Source: Butyrivibrio hungatei NK4A153 (lineage in GTDB: Bacteria; Bacillota; Clostridia; Lachnospirales; Lachnospiraceae). Taken from it: a DNA stretch of 64,000 nucleotides. Position 1 is the first letter of the stretch. Each line of letters opens with the position of its first letter. Positions 16,151 through 25,431 of the stretch are shown in pieces. Made by a program: the position numbers and the translations under genes. The notes below the pieces were generated by a model. The model was not told the origin of the DNA. It made no database searches and saw only the letters and a list, made by a program, of their open reading frames with translations. Location: NCBI RefSeq assembly GCF_000424465.1, contig NZ_KE384195.1:121816-185815 (forward strand), in the 5' to 3' direction.

Positions 16151-17212
16151 TTACTCCATCCTGTCAGTTATAAAGCATGCATCACCGAAGGAAAAGAATC
16201 TGTATCTTTCCTTTATTGCTTCTTCGTATGCCGCCAGAATATTCTCTCTTCCCGCAAGCGCTGCAACAAGCATTACAAGCGTAGACTCCGGAAGATGGAA
16301 ATTGGTTATAAGGCAGTCAAGAACCTTGAACTTGTAGCCCGGATAAATAAATATCGATGTATCTCCGCTACACTCGGATAGTCTGCCGTTTTCATCAGCT
16401 GCGCTCTCTATAGTCCTGCAGCTCGTAGTTCCGACACAGATAACTCTGTGCCCGCTTTCTTTTGCCCTGTTTATCTTCTCTGCTGCCTCTGCGGTAACCT
16501 GGTACCACTCGGTGTGCATGTGATGTTCCTTGACATTGGTCACCTTAACGGGTCTGAATGTTCCAAGTCCCACATGAAGAGTTACAAAGGCCATATCTAT
16601 GCCCTTGTCGGAGATCTTTTTAAGAAGCTCATCCGTAAAATGAAGGCCCGCTGTCGGTGCTGCCGCGGAGCCTTCGTATTTGGCATAGATTGTCTGATAC
16701 ATGTTCTTATCTTTGAGTTTATGTGTGATATAAGGAGGAAGAGGCATCTCGCCGAGTCTGTCGAGAACTTCTTCCCAGATTCCCTCATAGTAGAACTTAA
16801 CGAGTCTGTTACCGTCCTCTACTATATCAAGGATCTCTGCGGTAAGTATTCCTCCGCCAAAAGAAACTCTTGCACCGGGACGAAGTTTCTTTCCCGGTTT
16901 AACCAAGGTTTCCCAAACATCATTCTCTTTTCTCTTAAGAAGAAGGATCTCAACCGCTGCGCCTGTGCCTTCCTTTTCGCCAAGGAGCCTTGCAGGTATG
17001 ACCTTGGTGTTATTAAGAACAAGGCAGTCACCGGGCCCAAGATAGTCGATGATATCGCTGAATATCTTGTGCTGCGTCTTTCCTGTCTCTTTGTCTATCA
17101 CAAGGAGCCTGCACTCATCTCTTTTTTCAAGAGGGTCCTGAGCTATGAGCTCCTGTGGCAAATCAAAGAAGTAATCTGCGGTTGATAATCCAATCTGTGT
17201 TGTTTCTGACAT
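16151..17212 (-). CDS. queA: QueA, S-adenosylmethionine:tRNA ribosyltransferase-isomerase
   Basis: 353 aa, the full family length. It transfers the ribosyl part of S-adenosylmethionine to preQ1 in tRNA, making epoxyqueuosine. Typical segments are [19 protein letters not shown] near the start, [43 protein letters not shown] and [15 protein letters not shown]. It lies between the aminopeptidase gene (28 bp) and the phosphoesterase gene (6 bp). Confidence 0.96.
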   Translation of the reverse strand: MSETTQIGLSTADYFFDLPQELIAQDPLEKRDECRLLVIDKETGKTQHKIFSDIIDYLGPGDCLVLNNTKVIPARLLGEKEGTGAAVEILLLKRKENDVWETLVKPGKKLRPGARVSFGGGILTAEILDIVEDGNRLVKFYYEGIWEEVLDRLGEMPLPPYITHKLKDKNMYQTIYAKYEGSAAAPTAGLHFTDELLKKISDKGIDMAFVTLHVGLGTFRPVKVTNVKEHHMHTEWYQVTAEAAEKINRAKESGHRVICVGTTSCRTIESAADENGRLSECSGDTSIFIYPGYKFKVLDCLITNFHLPESTLVMLVAALAGRENILAAYEEAIKERYRFFSFGDACFITDRME

Positions 17213-17240
17213 AATATCTTACTTTCTAAAAAGAACGTTT

Positions 17241-18740
17241 TTATTCATTGCAAAAATCCATGTTCTCAAGGAATGCGATATATCCTCTTAGAGACTCATA
17301 GAGATCTGCCTTACTGATCACTTCGCACGGTGAGTGCATGTTAAGAACTGCTACTCCCGAATCAACAACATTCATGCCGTATTCTGCAAGAATATATGCG
17401 ATTGTTCCGCCGCCACCTGCATCTACCTTGCCAAGCTCTGCAGTCTGGAACAATACGCCTGCTTCGTCATATACCTTTCTTACTGCTGCAATGTACTCTG
17501 CATTTGCATCGTTTGAAGCATATTTTCCTCTTGATCCTGTATACTTGTTAAACACAGGGCCAAAGCCAAGATATGCAGTATTCTTCTTCTCAAAAACAGA
17601 AGCATAGCAAGGATCAAATGCTGCACTTACATCAGATGAAAGCATACTTGAATTTGCAAGGCATCTTCTGAATACAAGTTCATCATAATTTCCGTTTACA
17701 AGAGCAACTATCTCTGCAACGGCATTTTCAAAGAATCTTGACTTCATGCCCGTAGCACCGGCGCTGCCTATCTCTTCTTTATCAACAAGGATGCAGCATC
17801 CCGTTCTCTTAAGGTCTCCTGCTTCAAGAAGAGCTACTGCAGAAGGATATGCACATACTCTGTCATCGTGCCCGTAACCAAGCACCATGGATCTGTCAAA
17901 ACCTGCATCTCTGCTCTTTCCTGCAGGAACTATCTCAAGTTCTGCAGATATGAAATCTTCTTCCTCGATTCCGTACAGATCGTATAAAAGTGCTACGACT
18001 CCTCTTCTTACAGCGCCTGAAAGCTTTCCGGCCTCAGCTTTTTCTTCTTTTTCAGCCTTAACTGCGTACTGCTCACCCTCTGTAAGCTTAGAATCATCTT
18101 TTTTATCTTCAGACTTCTCTTTTCCCTCAATAACAAAGGGTCTGTTTCCTATAACGAGATCAAGGGCTTCACCTTCAATTACGTTTGAAGCCTTCTTGCC
18201 CATCTGCTCGCTTGCAAGATGAACGAGAATATCTGAAATGAAGAATACCGGATCGTCCTCATCTTCACCGACATTTAAGATAACTGTCGTACCGTCTTTT
18301 TTAGCCACAACTCCGTGAAGAGCAAGGGGGATAGTCACGAACTGATACTTCTTGATACCGCCGTAATAATGGGTATCAAGATATGCAAGTCCGTTATCCT
18401 CATACAAAGGATTCTGCTTAACATCGAGTCTCGGAGAATCAATATGTGCTCCGAGGATGTTAAGTCCTTTTTCCAAAGGCTCAGAACCTATCTTGAACAT
18501 AACGATGGATTTATTCATCCACACGGAATAAACCTTATCACCCTTTTTAAGCTTGGTATTTTCCTTTACAAGCTTGTTAAGCTCTCTATAGCCCTCAGCC
18601 TCGATCTCATTTACGATCGTGTCGATTGCCTCGCGTTCAGTCTTGGAATTATCAAGGAACTTTTTGTACTTCTCTGCAAATTTATCACATTCCTTGAGCT
18701 GAGTACGGTTATAAGTTGTCCATACATTCTTCTTATTCAT
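17241..18740 (-). CDS. M18-family metallo-aminopeptidase
   Basis: 499 aa. The M18 pattern starts with LGAHIDSPRLDVKQNP (first zinc ligand H), followed by LVDKEEIGSAGATGMKSRF and the terminal NMHSPCEVISKADLY with another zinc ligand. It removes N-terminal residues, mostly acidic or hydrophobic, from peptides in the cytoplasm. A lysine/glutamate-rich loop near residues 205-240 is a family insertion. The gene starts 28 bp after pheT and is likely in the same transcript. Confidence 0.92.
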   Translation of the reverse strand: MNKKNVWTTYNRTQLKECDKFAEKYKKFLDNSKTEREAIDTIVNEIEAEGYRELNKLVKENTKLKKGDKVYSVWMNKSIVMFKIGSEPLEKGLNILGAHIDSPRLDVKQNPLYEDNGLAYLDTHYYGGIKKYQFVTIPLALHGVVAKKDGTTVILNVGEDEDDPVFFISDILVHLASEQMGKKASNVIEGEALDLVIGNRPFVIEGKEKSEDKKDDSKLTEGEQYAVKAEKEEKAEAGKLSGAVRRGVVALLYDLYGIEEEDFISAELEIVPAGKSRDAGFDRSMVLGYGHDDRVCAYPSAVALLEAGDLKRTGCCILVDKEEIGSAGATGMKSRFFENAVAEIVALVNGNYDELVFRRCLANSSMLSSDVSAAFDPCYASVFEKKNTAYLGFGPVFNKYTGSRGKYASNDANAEYIAAVRKVYDEAGVLFQTAELGKVDAGGGGTIAYILAEYGMNVVDSGVAVLNMHSPCEVISKADLYESLRGYIAFLENMDFCNE

Positions 18741-18768
18741 ATTGTGTACCTCTTAAATAAATCTTATC

Positions 18769-21192
18769 TTATGAACGAAGTTCTATGCCAAGATCCTGTA
18801 AGCCCTTAAGTATTTTCTTCATTGCTGAATTGATCTCATCATCTTCCATTGTCTTTTCTTTATCTCTAAACAAAAGAGAATAAGCCATAGACTTGAATCC
18901 CTCTTTGATCTGTGAACCTTCGTAAATGTCAAAGAGTGTTAATTCTTCAAGTTTCTTGCCGCCACGCTGACGGATCATCTTCTCGATATCACCCGCAAGA
19001 ACGTTCTTTGGCACTACCATTGAGATGTCTCTTGTAACTGCAGGGAACTTGGCAATTCCTGTATATATTGTATCAAATTTAGCGTACTTAACAACCTCAG
19101 GCATATCGATCACGGCAACATAAACTCTTGTATCGATGTCATAGTTATCGCATACGGCAGGGTGAACTTCACCGAGATAACCGATAACTTCGCCGTCGTA
19201 AATGACATTTGCCTGTCTTCCGGGATGAAGGAATGACTTGCCTGCATTAGGGTCGTATTCAACCTTATCAAGCATGTTTACGCTGTCGAGAAGCTCTTCG
19301 ATAACGCCCTTCATGCTGTAGAAATCGCCATCTCCGTAAAATCCGAGTGTGAGCTGCATTCTCTCATCGGGAAGCTCTGTAAGAGGAAGGCTCTTTGCCA
19401 CATAGATGTTACCCATCTCATAGAGGCGAACGTCCTTATTTCTGCGGTTGTAGTTGGTTGCAAGGCTTGTAAGCATTCCGTTTAAGGAAATTGTTCTCAT
19501 TATTGAGAAATCTTCTCCTAAAGGATTTGAAATCTTGATAGCCTTTCTTTCAACTGCGTCCTCGGGTAAAAGAAGCTTATCAAATACCTTAGGACTCTCG
19601 AATGAATATGTATATCCCTGTGAGAATCCGCAGAACTGTGCTACTTCTCTTGCCTTCTTCTCAACTCTCATCTTGAATGAGATACCGCCTGTTGTAGCGC
19701 TTGTCTTGGGAAGAGTTGTAGGAATCTTGTCATATCCCGAGAATCTGGCGATTTCTTCTGCAATATCGCACATCTGGTTGAGGTCCTGACGGAAAGAAGG
19801 GATTATAACTTCATCGGTCTTCTTGTCATACTCAACTTCTTCTCTCTTAAGTATCTCTATCATCTCATCCTTGGAAATATCTGTTCCGAGGAGGTTGTTG
19901 ATCTTATCGGCTTCAAGCGCAAATCTCTTTAAAGGCTTGATGGGAAGTCCTACCTGAACTACGCCGGGAACAACCTTACCACATCCAAGCTCGTTGATAA
20001 GCTGGCAAGCACGGTTGATAGCATCAAGTGCATTTGCGGGATCAAGACCCTTTTCAAAGAATCCTGAAGCGTCTGTACGAAGTCCGACTCTCTTTGCAGA
20101 CTTTCTGATATTAGGTCCGTTAAATGTAGCAGCCTCGAAAAGAACTGTCTTAACATCGTCAGTGATCATTGAATTCTCACCGCCCATGATACCTGCAAGT
20201 CCTACTTCCTTCTCAGCATCGCAGATCATAAGAACTTCGCTGTCGAGCTTTCTCTCCTGTCCGTCAAGAGTTACAAAAGTCTCGCCGTCCTTAGCTCTTT
20301 TAACAACAATCTTGTTTCCTGCGATTGTTGAAAGGTCGTAAGCATGCATAGGCTGACCGTATTCCATCATTACATAGTTTGTGATATCTACGAGGTTGTT
20401 GATAGGTCTGATTCCTACGCTTGAAAGTCTTCTCTGCATCCATTCGGGTGAAGGAGCGATCTTTATATCTGTAGCAACCCTTGCGCAGTAATTTGTGCAA
20501 AGATCTGTATCCTTAATCTCAACGTCGATGAAATCTTTGACGTTTCCTTTTCCGTCTTCCTTAACCTTAACTACGGGAGCTTTGAAAGGAAGCTTGTATG
20601 TAGCTGCAGCTTCTCTTGCAAGACCAAGAATGCTGTAGCAGTCTACACGGTTAGATGTAACTTCAAATTCAAATACTGTGTCGTGGAGCCCCAATACCTC
20701 AACGGCATCAGCGCCAACCTCTGTATCTTCAGGGAAGATATAAAGTCCGTCTTCGGGAGCCTCGGGATAAAAATCCTTTGTTGAGCCAAGTTCCTCGATT
20801 GAGCACATCATACCTGCACTCGGAACACCACGGAGCTTGCCTGCCTTGATCTTGATTCCCTCTGCGGGATTCGGGCTTCCGTCATGACCTCCGGCAACAC
20901 GTCCGCCGTCAAGAACAACGGGAACCTTATCGCCTTCCTTCATATTCTTTGCACCTGTAACGATCTGAATTGTCTCCTTGCCGATATCAACCTGGCAGAT
21001 AACGAGCTTATCTGCATCAGGATGCTGCTCGATTGTCTTGATCTGGCCGACAACAATCTTCTCAAGGTTCTTATCAAGTGCTGTATATGTTTCAGTCTTT
21101 GTTCCGGAAAGTGTCATATCATCGAAGAATTCCTGATCGGTGCATGAAAGATCCGGCACATATGCTTTAATCCATGATTTTGATGAATTCAT
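18769..21192 (-). CDS. pheT: Phenylalanyl-tRNA synthetase beta subunit
   Basis: 807 aa. Domains in order: N-terminal tRNA-binding fold (about 40-150, KIVVGQIKTIEQHPDADKLV), B3/B4 editing region, B5, the catalytic-like core and a C-terminal FDX-ACB domain (FPAVTRDISMVV to the end). It pairs with PheS to charge tRNA-Phe and to hydrolyse mischarged Tyr-tRNA. A 176-bp inverted-repeat element now separates it from pheS, an unusual gap for this operon. GAGAAAAAAAT precedes the ATG. Confidence 0.97.
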   Translation of the reverse strand: MNSSKSWIKAYVPDLSCTDQEFFDDMTLSGTKTETYTALDKNLEKIVVGQIKTIEQHPDADKLVICQVDIGKETIQIVTGAKNMKEGDKVPVVLDGGRVAGGHDGSPNPAEGIKIKAGKLRGVPSAGMMCSIEELGSTKDFYPEAPEDGLYIFPEDTEVGADAVEVLGLHDTVFEFEVTSNRVDCYSILGLAREAAATYKLPFKAPVVKVKEDGKGNVKDFIDVEIKDTDLCTNYCARVATDIKIAPSPEWMQRRLSSVGIRPINNLVDITNYVMMEYGQPMHAYDLSTIAGNKIVVKRAKDGETFVTLDGQERKLDSEVLMICDAEKEVGLAGIMGGENSMITDDVKTVLFEAATFNGPNIRKSAKRVGLRTDASGFFEKGLDPANALDAINRACQLINELGCGKVVPGVVQVGLPIKPLKRFALEADKINNLLGTDISKDEMIEILKREEVEYDKKTDEVIIPSFRQDLNQMCDIAEEIARFSGYDKIPTTLPKTSATTGGISFKMRVEKKAREVAQFCGFSQGYTYSFESPKVFDKLLLPEDAVERKAIKISNPLGEDFSIMRTISLNGMLTSLATNYNRRNKDVRLYEMGNIYVAKSLPLTELPDERMQLTLGFYGDGDFYSMKGVIEELLDSVNMLDKVEYDPNAGKSFLHPGRQANVIYDGEVIGYLGEVHPAVCDNYDIDTRVYVAVIDMPEVVKYAKFDTIYTGIAKFPAVTRDISMVVPKNVLAGDIEKMIRQRGGKKLEELTLFDIYEGSQIKEGFKSMAYSLLFRDKEKTMEDDEINSAMKKILKGLQDLGIELRS

Positions 21193-21241
21193 ATTTTTTT
21201 CTCCTATTTATGTAAAAAGTGATGATCAATATTATTTGCTC

Positions 21242-21417
21242 TTTTAGCGATATACGGATTGCTTCGCTTCGCTCTCGCAATCCTGCGTTCATTCGGAAAT
21301 CGACATGCTCATTTCATTCGCATATCTTTTTTCCTCATTTCCGTTCGGTCTTCATGGTCATACTTTGCACTGTGCAAGCACAGCAAAGTATGACTATGAA
21401 TCCCTATATCGCTAAAA
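21242..21417. repeat. 176-bp inverted-repeat (MITE-like) element between pheS and pheT
   Basis: The ends TTTTAGCGATATACGGATT (21242-21260) and AATCCCTATATCGCTAAAA (21399-21417) are complementary at 18 of 19 positions. Inside lie a 7-bp stem (GGATTGC 21256-21262 with 21277-21283) and a 15-bp interrupted stem at 21359-21392 (CATACTTTG and CTGTGC arms). No gene is inside. The right end supplies the TAG stop codon of pheS. Confidence 0.75.
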
Positions 21418-22434
21418 CTGATTAAGAAATCTAATATCATTCTCATAGAGAAGGCGCATATCATCGATCTCGTATTTAAGAAGTGCGATTCTCTCAAGTC
21501 CTACACCGAATGCAAAACCTGTGTACTCGTTAGGGTCGATTCCGCTCATTTCAAGAACGTGAGGATGTACCATTCCGCATCCGAGGATTTCGATCCAGCC
21601 CTCGCCCTTGCAGAAACGGCATCCCTTTCCGCCGCACTTAAAGCAGCTTACGTCCATCTCGGCAGAAGGCTCTGTGAACGGGAAGTGATGAGGTCTGAAC
21701 TTTGTCTTTGTCTCAGGTCCGAAGAGCTGTTTTGCAAACTCTGCAAGAGTTCCCTTAAGATCTGCAAATGTAACGTTCTTGTCGATAACAAGACCTTCAA
21801 CCTGGTGGAATGAAGGTGAGTGTGTAGCATCAACTTCATCTGCACGGAATACTCTTCCGGGAGCGATCATCTTAATAGGGAGCTTGCCCTTTTCCATCTC
21901 ATGCACCTGTGTTGAAGATGTCTGAGTCCTAAGGAGAAGGTCTCCGTTAATATAGAAAGTATCCTGCTCGTCCTTTGCGGGATGATCTGCGGGAATGTTA
22001 AGAGCTTCGAAGTTGTAATAATCTTTCTCAACTTCAGGTCCTTCAACCACTTCATATCCCATTCCGGTAAAGATTCTCTCTACCTCTTCAAGAGCAATTG
22101 TATTTGGATGACAGTGTCCAACTTTGTTCTTCTTTGCGGGAAGTGTTACGTCGATGACTTCAGCTTTGAGCTTGGCATCTCTTGCAGCAGCTTCCATTTT
22201 GTTCTTGGTCTCTTCAAGAACTTTCTCAATCGCCTCTCTTGTCTCGTTTACAAGCTGACCAACTTTTGGTCTGTCCTCGGGAGCAACGTCCTTCATGCTC
22301 TTTAAGATGCTTGTAAGTTCACCCTTTTTACCAAGGAAGTTGACTCTGATCTCATTTAATTTCTCGAGTCCGTCAGATCCTTTAATCTGCTTCAGGGCTT
22401 CTTCACGGATTTTGTCCAGCTGTTCACTAATCAT
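21412..22434 (-). CDS. pheS: Phenylalanyl-tRNA synthetase alpha subunit
   Basis: 340 aa. An N-terminal coiled coil (about 1-85) contacts tRNA, followed by the class II catalytic domain: motif 2 region [20 protein letters not shown] and motif 3 [20 protein letters not shown] near the end. The protein ends in FLNQF, the usual family end, and the stop TAG is formed by the first bases of the adjacent repeat element. Transcription is controlled by the upstream T-box leader. Confidence 0.97.
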   Translation of the reverse strand: MISEQLDKIREEALKQIKGSDGLEKLNEIRVNFLGKKGELTSILKSMKDVAPEDRPKVGQLVNETREAIEKVLEETKNKMEAAARDAKLKAEVIDVTLPAKKNKVGHCHPNTIALEEVERIFTGMGYEVVEGPEVEKDYYNFEALNIPADHPAKDEQDTFYINGDLLLRTQTSSTQVHEMEKGKLPIKMIAPGRVFRADEVDATHSPSFHQVEGLVIDKNVTFADLKGTLAEFAKQLFGPETKTKFRPHHFPFTEPSAEMDVSCFKCGGKGCRFCKGEGWIEILGCGMVHPHVLEMSGIDPNEYTGFAFGVGLERIALLKYEIDDMRLLYENDIRFLNQF

Positions 22435-22478
22435 TTTTTTCCTCCTAATTGTAATATCTGGCTTCAGTATTGGGATAT

Positions 22479-22509
22479 GTACTAAACTCGAAAGAACCTC
22501 GTTAAGTAC
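22479..22509. repeat. 31-bp hairpin repeat, copy 1
   Basis: Reads GTACTAAACTCG, AAAGAAC, CTCGTTAAGTAC: an imperfect hairpin with inner CTCG/CGAG-type arms. It lies between the T-box terminator and pheS. Related copies are at 22523 and 29102. Confidence 0.65.
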
Positions 22510-22522
22510 ATCCCCATGGCTC

Positions 22523-22553
22523 GCACTAAGCTCGACAATACCTCGCTAAGTGC
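22523..22553. repeat. 31-bp hairpin repeat, copy 2
   Basis: Reads GCACTAAGCTCG, ACAATAC, CTCGCTAAGTGC. The outer arm has compensating changes relative to copy 1 (GTACT/AGTAC against GCACT/AGTGC), so pairing is conserved rather than sequence. Confidence 0.65.
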
Positions 22554-22571
22554 TCTGCTCAAAATAATAAA

Positions 22572-22855
22572 TCCCATGTGTTAGTAATTAACACATGGGA
22601 CGAATTTATCGCGGTACCACCCAAGTTCCCGTCATATATAATTATGTACGGACACTCATTATATCTGTAACGTAGACAACACGGTCCAACCTACAAGCAT
22701 ACTAAACAGATAGCCTTCAGAAGGACTGCTCCGGTGCGAATGTTCCGTATATACCCGTAGTAGGAAGCTTACAGCCGATGACTTCCATTCTCTGAACCAT
22801 GTAGCATAACATCTTGGGCGTAGCCCACACCTTCATAGCATTTATTCTTTATTCA
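22572..22855 (-). promoter_or_regulatory. T-box riboswitch (tRNA-Phe) upstream of pheST
   Basis: The minus strand carries the T-box core GGGTGGTACCGCG (22610-22622), then a terminator with a 12-bp stem TCCCATGTGTTA/TAACACATGGGA (22572-22600) and a T-rich tail. Stem I lies upstream; a TTC at 22738-22740 in ACATTCGCACCGG is the likely Phe specifier codon. Uncharged tRNA-Phe would stabilise the antiterminator and switch on pheS-pheT and probably the genes behind. Confidence 0.93.
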
Positions 22856-22862
22856 ACACCTT

Positions 22863-22891
22863 ATTGTATTTGGCGATGGCGTATTTGTCAA
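22863..22891 (-). promoter_or_regulatory. Promoter of the T-box/pheST transcript
   Basis: TTGACA (22886-22891), 17-bp spacer and TACAAT (22863-22868) on the minus strand. The -35 box overlaps the stop codon of the GIY-YIG gene. Confidence 0.8.
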
Positions 22892-23139
22892 GACTTGCTC
22901 ATTTTAGCAATAAGTTCCATCTTCTTCTCGCGCCTAAGCTGCTTAATATGCCACTCTCTGCTCATGGCTTCTTCCTTGGTATCAAACTCCTCGAAATACA
23001 CAAGTTTAACAGGAAGCCTTGTCTTGGTATACTTGGCGCCCTTTCCGGCGTTATGATCTTTTATTCTCTTATCAAGATCATTTGTCCAACCACAATATAA
23101 AGAGCCATCGGCGCATTCAACAATATATGTATAATTCAT
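22888..23139 (-). CDS. GIY-YIG endonuclease-like protein (YhbQ/UPF0213 type)
   Basis: 83 aa. The GIY-YIG fold is shown by [20 protein letters not shown] (Y-Y and G-W-T in place of GIY...YIG), then [14 protein letters not shown] with the catalytic-type R, and [14 protein letters not shown] with the E. Small proteins of this type are widespread; some cut branched DNA, but most are uncharacterised. It lies about 20 bp after mntP on the same strand. Confidence 0.9.
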   Translation of the reverse strand: MNYTYIVECADGSLYCGWTNDLDKRIKDHNAGKGAKYTKTRLPVKLVYFEEFDTKEEAMSREWHIKQLRREKKMELIAKMSKS

Positions 23140-23159
23140 CTATTTTTTCCCAAATATAT

Positions 23160-23792
23160 TCATCCAAAGAATATCTCAAGCCCTATTCCTATAAGAATAA
23201 GTCCACCGATAATCTTCGCATTTCCCGCAAGCTTCGTTCCGAATTTAATTCCGAGCTTAAGCCCCGCGTAGCATACGATCCAGGTAACCGCGCCAATTAT
23301 CGCAACGCATACAAGAACCATAAGAACACCGTACTGTGAGATTGTAAATCCAACTGAAAGCGCATCAATTGATGTAGCTATGCCCTGGATCATAAGAGTT
23401 TTATTGGATAATGTCTTGGAAAAAGAACCGTTTTCTTTATTAAGGCACTCGGTTTCTTTACATGTATCGCAATTTTTGCCGCTGTAGCACTTTCTTTCGC
23501 GGCATCCCTCGATCAGCATCTTTCCGCCTATGAACGCAAGTAAAAAGAGTGCCATCCACGGTATAAGCACATTTAAGCCGTTAAATATATTGGCGGCATT
23601 GTGCACCAGAAACCATCCTATAAACGGCATAATAAACTGAAAAATCGCATATACACCGGATATTTCCAGTCTCCTTCTTTTGTTCATTTTGGTGTCGGCA
23701 AATCCGTTTGCCAATGACACAGAAAAAGCGTCCATGGCGAGCCCTAGTCCCAACATAACGCTGTTTACAAAAAATAATATTGTATTTGCCAT
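23160..23792 (-). CDS. mntP: MntP-type manganese efflux pump
   Basis: 210 aa from the ATG at 23792, preceded by CGGAGATAATT; 13 extra upstream codons without a ribosome binding site are open. There are six hydrophobic segments. The first holds GLGLAMDAFSVSLANGF and the repeat-related fourth holds IQGIATSIDALSVGFTISQY, with the paired Asp residues of MntP. A cysteine-rich loop (CRERKCYSGKNCDTCKETEC) between them is unusual and could bind metal. A long structured leader with a terminator precedes the gene. Confidence 0.92.
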   Translation of the reverse strand: MANTILFFVNSVMLGLGLAMDAFSVSLANGFADTKMNKRRRLEISGVYAIFQFIMPFIGWFLVHNAANIFNGLNVLIPWMALFLLAFIGGKMLIEGCRERKCYSGKNCDTCKETECLNKENGSFSKTLSNKTLMIQGIATSIDALSVGFTISQYGVLMVLVCVAIIGAVTWIVCYAGLKLGIKFGTKLAGNAKIIGGLILIGIGLEIFFG

Positions 23793-23899
23793 AATTATCT
23801 CCGACAGAATAGTATTTCTATATAATATCAAACCTAATTCGTTGTAGCAATATTATAGGCAACACTCTGGAGATAATGTTTCCTAAAAGCAAAAAAATA

Positions 23900-24140
23900 G
23901 AAGGCAAGCATCCATTAAACTAATGAACACTCGCCCTCATGTCTGGTTTTCCAATGGTCTGTCCTCTCTTTTTAATTTATTTATATTAAATCACTTACTG
24001 CAACGGCACCTCGACATCCCTCGGCGTATGTGAAGCCTCGCCACCCTAGCTGTAGATGTCAGCCGTTCCGATAACCATCCGTTCTCCTTTGGTGAAGCTT
24101 AAGCCACCTCAGATACTTAGGTTTTATCTCTTAAGTGATT
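23900..24140 (-). promoter_or_regulatory. Structured leader RNA of mntP, riboswitch candidate
   Basis: The transcript from the promoter at 24149-24177 folds into a domain closed by AATCACTTA (24132-24140) and TAAGTGATT (23989-23997). Inside are a GGTGGCTTAAGCTTCACC hairpin and a long arm AACGGC-GACATC paired with GATGTC-GCCGTT. A 14-bp GU-rich terminator hairpin (23900-23913 with 23925-23938) and T7 follow, about 100 nt before the ATG. This is riboswitch architecture. I could not match the core to the yybP-ykoY manganese class normally found with mntP. Confidence 0.65.
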
Positions 24141-24148
24141 GTAACTAT

Positions 24149-24177
24149 AATATACCATCCCTCTATAGTTTTGTCAA
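24149..24177 (-). promoter_or_regulatory. Promoter of the mntP leader
   Basis: TTGACA (24172-24177), 17-bp spacer, TATATT (24149-24154) on the minus strand. Confidence 0.8.
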
Positions 24178-24260
24178 TCATCTTTTTATAATTATTTTTA
24201 TATTCAGACAATTCAAACAATTCCCATGAATTCGCATAAACAATTTGCTCCTTAATTAAT

Positions 24261-24289
24261 TTGATACAAAAAGGTTATTATTGTATGAT
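24261..24289 (+). promoter_or_regulatory. Promoter of degV-family gene
   Basis: TTGATA (24261-24266), 17-bp spacer, TATGAT (24284-24289), about 36 bp before the ATG. Confidence 0.65.
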
Positions 24290-24324
24290 ATTAGGGTATT
24301 AAACACAGCAAAAAAGGGGATAAT

Positions 24325-25212
24325 ATGAGCGAATTTATTATTAGCACATGCTCCACCGCGGATCTTTCGCGTGAGCATTTTGATAAAAGAGACATTAAAT
24401 ATGTTTACTTTCACTTTGAAATAGACGGAAAAGATTATCCGGACGATCTTGGAGATTCCATTCCTTTCAAGAAATTCTATGAAATGATGGCTAATGGCGC
24501 CATGACAAGAACTTCTCAGGTAAGTATCGGAGAATATGTTGATTTCTTCGAGCCTTTCCTTAAAGAAGAAAAGGACATTATTCATCTCGCACTCAGCTCT
24601 GGAATTTCCGGAACTTTTAATTCCGCTTCTATTGCAAGCGAGCAGTTAAAAGAAAAATATCCGAACCGTAAGATTTATATAATCGATACTTACGCTGCTT
24701 CAGCAGGACTTGGTTTATTGGCAGACAAGCTCGCAGACCTTCGTGATGAGGGAAAAAATATCGATGAGCTCTATAACTGGGCTGAAGAACACAAATATGA
24801 TATTCAGAGCTGGTTCTTTGTTTCAGATCTCAAGTACCTCGTAAGAAACGGACGTGTTTCAAAAACAGCCGGAGCAATCGGAAATGTACTTAATATCTGC
24901 CCACTTCTTAATATCGACAGAGAAGGACATCTTGCTGTAAAAGCAAAGGTAAGAGGAAAAAATGCAGTTATGAAAGCTCAGGTAAAGAAAATGTTTGAGC
25001 TTTGCGAGAACAGAACAGATTATGACAACAGCTGCTTCATCTCTCACTCAGATTGCTATGATGATGCGAGAGCCGTAGCCGATATGCTCGAAGCTCAGCT
25101 TCCAAAGCTCAAGGGCAAGATTAAGATATTCGATATCGGAACAACAATCGGAAGCCACACCGGCCCCGGCACAGTCGCTCTCTTCTTCTGGGGAGACACA
25201 CGTACTGAGTAA
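24325..25212 (+). CDS. DegV-family fatty-acid-binding protein
   Basis: 295 aa. DegV signatures are present: ISTCSTADLSREHFD near the start, TRTSQVSIGEYVDFFEPFL, LSSGISGTFNSA and GTTIGSHTGPGTVALFFWGD near the end. In Firmicutes the family (FakB) holds a fatty acid that FakA phosphorylates for phospholipid synthesis. No fakA is nearby. GGGGATAAT precedes the ATG and a strong terminator follows. Confidence 0.92.
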   Translation: MSEFIISTCSTADLSREHFDKRDIKYVYFHFEIDGKDYPDDLGDSIPFKKFYEMMANGAMTRTSQVSIGEYVDFFEPFLKEEKDIIHLALSSGISGTFNSASIASEQLKEKYPNRKIYIIDTYAASAGLGLLADKLADLRDEGKNIDELYNWAEEHKYDIQSWFFVSDLKYLVRNGRVSKTAGAIGNVLNICPLLNIDREGHLAVKAKVRGKNAVMKAQVKKMFELCENRTDYDNSCFISHSDCYDDARAVADMLEAQLPKLKGKIKIFDIGTTIGSHTGPGTVALFFWGDTRTE

Positions 25213-25242
25213 ACTCAAAAGCAGAATGTAGTGAAATAATAC

Positions 25243-25314
25243 GCAGCAATATGCATTTGTCGCTCGTTGGTATAACACCAAAAATCGCTCCAAATGCATA
25301 TTGCTGCTTTTTTA
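25243..25314 (+). terminator. Terminator of the degV-family gene
   Basis: 17-bp perfect stem GCAGCAATATGCATTTG (25243-25259) and its complement (25291-25307), followed by TTTTTT. Confidence 0.88.
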
Positions 25315-25431
25315 TTTTGCTATATTCCACCTTTACACTTATTTACTCAGCGTTCATAAATGAATTGTGTACACTAAGCTTTTCTATCTTTATCTTTTCT
25401 TTTTTATCTTCAATATCTATTTTTATTCTAT

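Noticed and set aside
23900..24140. yybP-ykoY manganese riboswitch in front of mntP
   Set aside because: Expected from the gene, but I could not find the conserved core motifs, so I left the class open.
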